Origin: a bacterium
GTDB taxonomy: Bacteria; Zixibacteria; MSB-5A5; GN15; FEB-12
DNA length: 5,449 nt
Reading direction: 5' to 3'
Assembly: GCA_030640905.1 (NCBI GenBank)
Contig: DAOWIM010000156.1
Coordinates: 1-5,449 of the forward strand
In this document: positions 1 through 4,218 of the stretch, piece by piece
Numbering within the stretch: the first letter of the stretch is position 1
Layout: each line of letters starts with the position of its first letter
Made by a program: the position numbers and the translations under genes
Notes under the pieces: model-generated
Databases searched by the model: none
Seen by the model: only the letters and a program-made list of their open reading frames with translations
Told to the model about the DNA's origin: nothing

Positions 1-224
1 ATCCTCGTCTGTAAAACAGGTAGTTGTATCCATGCCTAAGCATAAAACATACACAACATAGATACAAGCCTTAAGTTAGCGCATATGGGCTCCTGACCTA
101 CTTGTCTGATTTGATCAGGGGTAGATGAGGAAACTATATCTTGACACAGAACAACCGGGAGGTCTGTCGCCCACTACAAGGCACGCCTCACAATAACGAT
201 TTAGCCGTTCTGTACGACGCCGTT
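1..224. other. Left-edge region with no supportable gene
   Basis: I see no convincing gene here. All reading frames close quickly except at the extreme left edge. There a minus-strand frame from an ATG at 33 (MDTTTCFTDED) or from 43 runs off the window, and plus-strand frames end at stops at 37-39 or 59-61. None has a good ribosome binding site or a recognisable product, so the edge could hold the end or start of an unseen neighbour. The region lies downstream of the minus-strand prenyltransferase gene. It contains short inverted repeats around 89-122 and a direct repeat at 204-226, but no hairpin followed by a T run that would make a clear terminator for that gene. Confidence 0.5.
89..122. 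repeat. Imperfect inverted repeat with a competing inner hairpin
   Basis: Bases 89-96 can pair with 115-122 (core CCTGA/TCAGG at 92-96 and 115-119, flanked by one G-C and two G-T pairs), leaving an 18-nt loop. A second stem, CTGAT (106-110) with ATCAG (114-118) around a 3-nt loop, uses part of the same right arm, so only one can form at a time. It lies about 100 bp beyond the stop codon of the minus-strand prenyltransferase gene and could be a 3' UTR structure. No T run follows on either strand, so I do not call it a terminator. Confidence 0.3.
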
Positions 225-226
225 CT
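204..226. repeat. 8-bp direct repeat at the prenyltransferase stop codon
   Basis: GCCGTTCT occurs at 204-211 and again at 219-226, a 15-bp period. The right copy overlaps the TAG stop (225-227, minus strand) of the prenyltransferase gene. It may be a small local duplication. No function can be assigned and it could be chance. Confidence 0.35.
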
Positions 227-1103
227 AATAGAGAATAATCAGAACAGTTACCAGCCACAAAATGATAGTGACCAAAAGCGGGGTGTCTTCGATCATCGTC
301 CGAGTCGGTGATCCGCCTTTCTCTTCCTTGTGGATTAGGTAGAGATAACGGAAGATACCATAGACGACAAAGGGGATGGTCAGAAATAGATTCTCGGTAC
401 CGAGTTTTGTGGACACCTCGGTTGAGAATGTGTAAAGCATGTACATCACGACCACCGCAGCGGTCACCACACCAATCAACTGATCCAACAAGTATGGCGA
501 GTACCGTTCCAGGCTTTGACGATGCGCCGTGGCACCCTCTTCAAGCATTACCAGCTCATGGCGACGTTTTCCGAAACCGAGGAACAGAGCCAGCAGCAGG
601 GCGTTGATCATTAGCCACTTGGAAGCGGGGACATCAATCGCTACCGCTCCGGCATAGGCTCTCATGGTAAAACCGATGGCAATGCACATCACATCGACAA
701 TCACCAGATTCTTCAGTTTCAGGCTATAGGTAAAATTGAGAGCCATAAAAGCAGCGGCAACGATGAAGAACTGAAAATTGATTTTCCAGGCTGCGGCCAG
801 ACCAACAACCGATAGAGCGACAATCATTCCGGCAGCGGTACCGGTTGAGATTTTTCCCGAGGCCAGCGGACGATTTCGTTTTACCGGATGTTGCTGATCC
901 TTCTCACGATCAACCAGATCGTTAAGTGAATAGATGGCCGATGAAAGCAGGCAGAAGACGCCTACGGCCAATATCGAAATTGTGACATGCTGAAGATTGG
1001 CGATATCGCTGCCAAAAATCAAGGCAGCCAGGACAACGCCGTTTTTCAGCCATTGGGCCGGTCGGGCAAGTTTAATCAGGGACAGAATCATAGCGATCGT
1101 CAA
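225..1103 (-). CDS. UbiA-family prenyltransferase, decaprenyl-phosphate phosphoribosyltransferase-like
   Basis: Integral inner-membrane enzyme of the UbiA superfamily. Its motifs match the decaprenyl-phosphate phosphoribosyltransferase (DPPR synthase, Rv3806c) branch, which moves 5-phosphoribose from PRPP to a polyprenyl phosphate to make a lipid-linked pentose donor. Seen in the protein: RPAQWLKN at 14-21; the first Asp-rich motif NDLVDREKD at 61-69 followed by HPVKRNRPLASG (72-83), which binds Mg2+ and phosphate in this family; the second motif YSLKLKN..VD at 126-137; then MRAYAGAVA, GKRRHEL (178-184), RQSLERYS (195-202) and PFVVYGIFRYLYL (244-256), all typical of this branch. There are about eight or nine hydrophobic segments. 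At 288-292 residues the length is normal and the protein looks intact. The coordinates use a TTG start at 1103; an ATG four codons in (1091) is an equally good or better start, and neither has a well-spaced ribosome binding site. The family match is firm. The exact lipid acceptor and final product (arabinose or ribose glycan) are inference, because no epimerase or phosphatase partner is visible. Confidence 0.88.
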   Translation of the reverse strand: MTIAMILSLIKLARPAQWLKNGVVLAALIFGSDIANLQHVTISILAVGVFCLLSSAIYSLNDLVDREKDQQHPVKRNRPLASGKISTGTAAGMIVALSVVGLAAAWKINFQFFIVAAAFMALNFTYSLKLKNLVIVDVMCIAIGFTMRAYAGAVAIDVPASKWLMINALLLALFLGFGKRRHELVMLEEGATAHRQSLERYSPYLLDQLIGVVTAAVVVMYMLYTFSTEVSTKLGTENLFLTIPFVVYGIFRYLYLIHKEEKGGSPTRTMIEDTPLLVTIILWLVTVLIILY

Positions 1104-1131
1104 TAAAACGGATAAAGCTCCGTCAAGTCAA
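1103..1131 (-). promoter_or_regulatory. Weak candidate promoter for the prenyltransferase gene
   Basis: Read on the minus strand, TTGACT (1131-1126) is followed after 17 bases by TTTTAT (1108-1103). The first box fits a sigma-70 -35 well. The second fits a -10 poorly (four of six, lacking the key second A). If used, transcription would begin near 1096-1098, inside the TTG-started version of the gene, leaving the ATG at 1091 almost at the 5' end. The -35 sits in a short tandem repeat, TCAAG twice (1123-1132). Low confidence. Confidence 0.22.
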
Positions 1132-1161
1132 GTCTCCGCTGACTTTATCGGTCAATCTGAA

Positions 1162-1194
1162 TCCGGCTGAACGTGGCTGAGGTTCCCAGCCGGA
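1162..1194. repeat. Perfect 8-bp dyad with an alternative stem
   Basis: TCCGGCTG (1162-1169) is the exact reverse complement of CAGCCGGA (1187-1194), with a 17-nt loop. Inside the loop GGCTGA recurs (1165-1170 and 1175-1180), so GGCTG at 1175-1179 can instead pair with CAGCC at 1187-1191 across a 7-nt loop. The two stems are mutually exclusive. As DNA it could be an operator between the divergent genes; as RNA it could be a switchable hairpin if transcription starts further upstream. No T run directly follows, so a simple terminator is unlikely. The structure is visible in the sequence; its function is inference. Confidence 0.45.
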
Positions 1195-1239
1195 GATATC
1201 CCTTGAGTCTTTTAGATAGTTTTTTGGGTCCGATTTCGC

Positions 1240-1245
1240 TATACT
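1240..1245 (+). promoter_or_regulatory. Candidate -10 box of the lipid kinase gene
   Basis: TATACT lies 9 bases before the ATG at 1255. A start of transcription 6-9 bases after this box would fall at about 1252-1254, giving a nearly leaderless mRNA. This agrees with the lack of a Shine-Dalgarno sequence before the ATG. The matching -35 position (around 1217-1222, TAGTTT) is poor, so the call rests mainly on the -10 box. Confidence 0.3.
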
Positions 1246-1254
1246 CCGAGCACT

Positions 1255-2196
1255 ATGAGGAAACGACACCAGCGTATCAAGCGGCCACACTTCTGTCTGC
1301 TGATAAATCCGAAAGCTACCAATTACTCGCAGCGGTTGGTCAAACAGTTGGTTGGCGCTATTCGGTCCACCGGAGGCGCGTACACGGTGATAGAAACCCG
1401 CAATGCGACCGACCTGATAGAAATGGCTCAGGTTGCTGCCCGCCTGAAACGCGACAAGCGATCAACGATGTTCCAGACGGCGACCCGTGGAAAAGTCACG
1501 GCGCTGATTGCCTGCGGTGGAGACGGAACATTCAATCTGGTTGCAAGGTCTGCCGCTGAGGCCGACATGCCGATTGGGGTGCTCCCCATGGGCCGTTACA
1601 ATAGTATCGCTCGTTCCGTGATTGATCCTATTGACATAACAAGTGCCATCAAGACGATCCTCGGCAAGGCATACGCCCGAATCGATACGGCGACCGCTCT
1701 GGGTCAGTTTATTGTTGGCTCGCTTGGGGTCGGCTTTGTACCGGAACTGATGGCGCGGCTGGAGGGAAGAAGCCTGCCACGGTTTGGTCCTGGCTGGAAA
1801 AAGCTGGGTGGCGAAGCTGGCGCGGCAGCCAACATGGCGAGTCAGACTATCAGGGTTGATTCGTTCAGATTTGAATTGCAACCTCGCATGGTGCAGGTCA
1901 ATCTTCTTCGGTATACCCTGGGGCTGAACTTCAGTCCTGCATCGATTTCAGACGATGGCAAGGCTGAGGTCGTCTTTGATGTTGATTCCGGTGAAAAAGA
2001 CTTCTCGGAATTCACGCGACAGGTTTTCAAGGGGGAGCAATTGTATGGCAACAAGCTCCGTCAGTTCAGGGGATCAGTAATCAGCTTCCAGCCAGTCAAG
2101 GGTCAGACGCTTTTTATTGACGGCGAACTGATACCTCTTCCAGTCAACGTCGTGGAAGTCAAGGTGCACGAAAAGAAACTCAAAGTATACTGTTAG
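1255..2196 (+). CDS. Diacylglycerol-kinase-family lipid kinase homologue
   Basis: Homologue of the DagK/YegS/BmrU lipid kinases, which use ATP to phosphorylate diacylglycerol or a similar lipid hydroxyl at the inner face of the membrane. Visible in the 313-residue protein: a basic N-terminus, the first strand with LLINPKA at 15-21, the hallmark nucleotide motif GGDGTFN at 88-94, a second loop IGVLPMGRYNSIAR at 107-120, then the C-terminal beta-rich domain with DDGKAEVVF (233-241) and IDGE at 288-291. The length is normal for the family and no frameshift is seen. Unusual: the second loop, usually GTGND-like, reads GRYNS (113-117), which may alter nucleotide or metal binding. The ATG at 1255 is the only plausible start, since an in-frame stop lies at 1213-1215. 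There is no Shine-Dalgarno sequence, and a TATACT box just upstream suggests a leaderless message. The DUF5683 gene starts 7 bases after the stop, so the two are probably co-transcribed. The true lipid substrate cannot be read from the sequence. Confidence 0.88.
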   Translation: MRKRHQRIKRPHFCLLINPKATNYSQRLVKQLVGAIRSTGGAYTVIETRNATDLIEMAQVAARLKRDKRSTMFQTATRGKVTALIACGGDGTFNLVARSAAEADMPIGVLPMGRYNSIARSVIDPIDITSAIKTILGKAYARIDTATALGQFIVGSLGVGFVPELMARLEGRSLPRFGPGWKKLGGEAGAAANMASQTIRVDSFRFELQPRMVQVNLLRYTLGLNFSPASISDDGKAEVVFDVDSGEKDFSEFTRQVFKGEQLYGNKLRQFRGSVISFQPVKGQTLFIDGELIPLPVNVVEVKVHEKKLKVYC

Positions 2197-2203
2197 GTCG
2201 CTT

Positions 2204-2773
2204 ATGCGATTGCTATTGATACTCATTGCTTTTCTGGTCTCCACCAGCATAACCCACGCTGAAAACGAGCCGGTCGACACAAATGATGTCGCCGATACGG
2301 TGCTCTTTGAGGGCACCAGGATTTTTGACGACATCTCACCGGTTACCAATGCAGATAACTATGAAAAGCGAATGTATCAGCCGCCGACTCGGGCGTTGTT
2401 CAAGTCGATGCTTATACCGGGGTGGGGACAGTGGGGCAATCGTCGCCATCTCAAGGCGGTCATTTTGTTCGGACTTGATGTTTGGTTTATTGGTTCGGCA
2501 ATTCATTACGGTGGTCAGGCATCAGATTTTCGGAGTAAGTGGGATGCGGCGGACAATATCGACGATGCCAGGAACTACTATTCACTCTATTTGGATCGTC
2601 GCGATGAACGAAACAAATTCACCTGGTATGCGGTGATTATCACGTTTTTGTCGATGTTTGATGCGTATGTCGATGCGCACCTCTCAGGTTTTCCTGCGGC
2701 CGAAGGGGTGGACCTATCCTTCCGTCCGGAACAATCGGGCACGATGACAGCGACGCTGTCGTATTCTTTTTAG
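2204..2773 (+). CDS. DUF5683-type membrane protein with signal peptide
   Basis: A small (189-residue) membrane protein of unknown function that I assign to DUF5683 from two signatures: ALFKSMLIPGWGQWGN at 64-79 (family form: short helix, then PGxGQ) and the second hydrophobic segment ending in DAYVDAHL (153-160). In order: signal peptide 1-19 (MRLLLILIAFLVSTSITHA, likely cut after THA); an acidic stretch 20-55, probably in the periplasm; hydrophobic segment 82-102; a charged loop 103-138 rich in Asp, Arg and Tyr; hydrophobic segment 140-158; and a polar tail ending in LSYSF. If the signal is cleaved, both ends face the periplasm and the loop faces the cytoplasm. The final aromatic residue recalls outer-membrane proteins, but the protein is too helical for a barrel. 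It follows the lipid kinase gene by 7 bases with only a weak ribosome site, which suggests coupled translation. Its stop overlaps the stop of the opposing HD-GYP gene. The biochemical role is unknown. Confidence 0.78.
   Translation: MRLLLILIAFLVSTSITHAENEPVDTNDVADTVLFEGTRIFDDISPVTNADNYEKRMYQPPTRALFKSMLIPGWGQWGNRRHLKAVILFGLDVWFIGSAIHYGGQASDFRSKWDAADNIDDARNYYSLYLDRRDERNKFTWYAVIITFLSMFDAYVDAHLSGFPAAEGVDLSFRPEQSGTMTATLSYSF
2770..2773. other. Tail-to-tail stop codon overlap
   Basis: The TAG stop of the plus-strand DUF5683 gene (2771-2773) and the TAA stop of the minus-strand HD-GYP gene (2772-2770) share bases. No space remains between the genes for a separate terminator, so each transcript must end inside the coding region of the other, or the two must overlap as antisense RNAs. 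Confidence 0.85.
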
Positions 2774-4218
2774 CTGTCGAGAATGAAGTCTTTGGCGTCC
2801 AGCCCATAGCGGGAGGGATCTACCAGCCGCACAATCTTGCGGTGTTTTTCACCCGGTTGAGACAGGTCAGCCCAAGCTGCGTCCTTTAGTAGTCCGTCGC
2901 GGTTACCAACGATCTTGACACAGGGGCAATCTTTTTCAACATCGTTATTGGTTAGCACCAGTGCAATCTCATCGGTTGTCAGAAAAACCAGTGATCCCGG
3001 CGGGTATATGCCGATGATGTTGTTGAAAATCTTCAACAGGAAGGGGTCGAATTTCTGATTCATCTGGTAGTGCATTTTCGCCAGGACCTTGTCAGGTGAA
3101 ATAGCTTTCTTAATATAGACCCGGCCCGACGAGAGAGCATCAAAAGTATCAACAATCGATATGACTTGCGAAAACAGGTTGGTGGCTCGGCTTTTGTCGC
3201 GGAGCATCGGATATCCGGTCAGGTCGGCGTTGATGTGATGCTCAAAGGCAGCTCGGGCGGCTCGGGCGGAGTGGGAGTCGTGTTTCATGTTGCGTAAAAT
3301 CGTCTTTGCACCGAGGATCGGATGCAACTGCATCTGGATCCAGTCGTTTTCGTCGTAGGCCTCCGGTTTCTTAATCAAGTCCGCGGGAAGCTTCACCTTG
3401 CCGACATCGTGAAACAAAGCGGCGAACCCAAGTTGCGAAAGGCGGGCGCGATCCAGTCCCAGTCGAATCCCGAGAGTTAGAGCATAGACGCAGACGTTGG
3501 TAGAGTGGGCGTAGGTGTAGTCGTCATGATCCTTGATGGCGCTCAACTCGATCAGCGATGATTCGTCGCGGGTGATATGATCGATCAGGGAGTGCACAAC
3601 GCGTTTGGTCTTGGAGATGTTGACGTCGCGTTCAAGCAACGTGTTGACCATGACCTCCTCGACGACGACCATTGCCTTAAAAAATGTGGTTCGGGCCGCG
3701 ACTCTGAATCGTTGGCGCACCTCGGCGGGAATCTCCGGACGTTCCGCTTCAACTTCTTTGACCGACAGCAGCTTGATGCCGGAGAGTTGATGTTTTTGGA
3801 GATGGTCGGAGAGGGAGTCAAGGTTCTCGGAATTTGGTTTCACTTTGGACATGAACAGGACAAACTGTTTTACGTCTTCCTCTGAAATGCGCTCGGCGAA
3901 CTGAACGCCACCGAGGCCGAGACTTGTCCATTCTTCGATTATTCTGGCCGCACCGGAGAGACCTTTATCGTCGAACCGAACCAGTTTTTCGTTGATGAAA
4001 TAGCGACCACCACAGGCCTTGAGACTAATGTCGCCGACTTCCTTTGACAACGAAGTTAGCAGGGAAAAGAACCCGGAGAGTTGACTCTGGAAAGTCGGGT
4101 TGTTGCCTTCGACGATACGTGCGTTCTTATACAGCACGAAGAACGTGCTAAGCAGTTTCTCTTCTTCTCGTCCGGCGAGAATGCGAATAGCGGAATCTGA
4201 GACCTGGGTTGGCATCAT
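2770..4218 (-). CDS. HD-GYP domain protein, probable cyclic-di-GMP phosphodiesterase or sensor
   Basis: A soluble, cytoplasmic 482-residue protein with an HD-GYP domain, the metal-dependent fold that hydrolyses cyclic di-GMP to pGpG or GMP. Conserved features: H238 in YAHSTNV; the HD pair H270-D271 followed by VGK; H299 in HPILGA; H327-H328; D332; GYP at 335-337; and VDTFDALSSGR at 356-366, with D357 as the last metal ligand. All core metal ligands appear present, so activity is plausible. Deviations: the usual HHxxxDGTGYP reads HHINADLTGYP (Leu333 for Gly), and the residue four before H238 is Tyr234, where trinuclear enzymes carry Glu. The N-terminal 160 residues form a helical module (LYKNARIVEGNNPTFQ at 29-44, GGRYFINEKLVRFD at 70-83) resembling modules I associate with HD-GYP proteins of other environmental phyla; it has no receiver, PAS or membrane segment. 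A C-terminal extension (IGIYPPGSLVFL at 402-413 and onward) is common in such proteins. The ATG at 4218 overlaps the HEAT gene stop; the second ATG at 4215 has better spacing to the strong GGAGGA site. Confidence 0.9.
   Translation of the reverse strand: MMPTQVSDSAIRILAGREEEKLLSTFFVLYKNARIVEGNNPTFQSQLSGFFSLLTSLSKEVGDISLKACGGRYFINEKLVRFDDKGLSGAARIIEEWTSLGLGGVQFAERISEEDVKQFVLFMSKVKPNSENLDSLSDHLQKHQLSGIKLLSVKEVEAERPEIPAEVRQRFRVAARTTFFKAMVVVEEVMVNTLLERDVNISKTKRVVHSLIDHITRDESSLIELSAIKDHDDYTYAHSTNVCVYALTLGIRLGLDRARLSQLGFAALFHDVGKVKLPADLIKKPEAYDENDWIQMQLHPILGAKTILRNMKHDSHSARAARAAFEHHINADLTGYPMLRDKSRATNLFSQVISIVDTFDALSSGRVYIKKAISPDKVLAKMHYQMNQKFDPFLLKIFNNIIGIYPPGSLVFLTTDEIALVLTNNDVEKDCPCVKIVGNRDGLLKDAAWADLSQPGEKHRKIVRLVDPSRYGLDAKDFILDS

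Larger units (their letters stand above)
1104..1254. other. Divergent intergenic region
   Basis: A 151-bp gap separates the minus-strand prenyltransferase gene from the plus-strand lipid kinase gene, so both genes must be transcribed outward from here or from just inside it. It contains a perfect 8-bp dyad (1162-1194), a TATACT box just before the kinase ATG, a TTGACT box facing the prenyltransferase, and a run of six T at 1220-1225. Some plus-strand frames stay open through it, but nothing in them looks like a protein family, so I treat it as non-coding regulatory DNA. Confidence 0.6.

Noticed and set aside
1..37. Possible tRNA anticodon arm (CTGTAAAACAG hairpin and a GTATCC stretch)
   Set aside because: No acceptor stem, D arm or proper T loop could be matched around it, and the hairpin is only 4 bp.
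141..169. TTGACA as a plus-strand -35 box
   Set aside because: No -10-like sequence lies 16-18 bases downstream and no plus-strand gene follows until 1255.
125..196. A 23-codon plus-strand frame starting ATGAGGAAAC, preceded by an AGGGG
   Set aside because: It is very short, with tight spacing to the purine run and no recognisable peptide type. Such frames are common by chance.
1194..1225. Intrinsic terminator formed by the 1162-1194 dyad and the six-T run at 1220-1225
   Set aside because: The T run is about 25 bases beyond the stem and the loop is 17 nt, unlike an intrinsic terminator.
125..1264. The 10-mer ATGAGGAAAC occurs at 125-134 and at the lipid kinase start 1255-1264
   Set aside because: Shared 10-mers are expected several times by chance in a window this size, and the flanks do not match.
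1173..1559. Plus-strand open frame from a GTG overlapping the lipid kinase start
   Set aside because: It overlaps the clear kinase gene in another frame and its translation becomes rich in Arg, Cys and Trp without family features. It is a shadow frame.
1462..1881. Minus-strand open frame antisense to the lipid kinase gene
   Set aside because: The composition is that of an antisense shadow, with no motif or ribosome site, and the kinase motifs fix the coding strand.
3577..3885. Open frames on both strands inside the HD-GYP gene
   Set aside because: They lie in a region where the HD-GYP protein is continuous, and their translations show no domain or membrane pattern.
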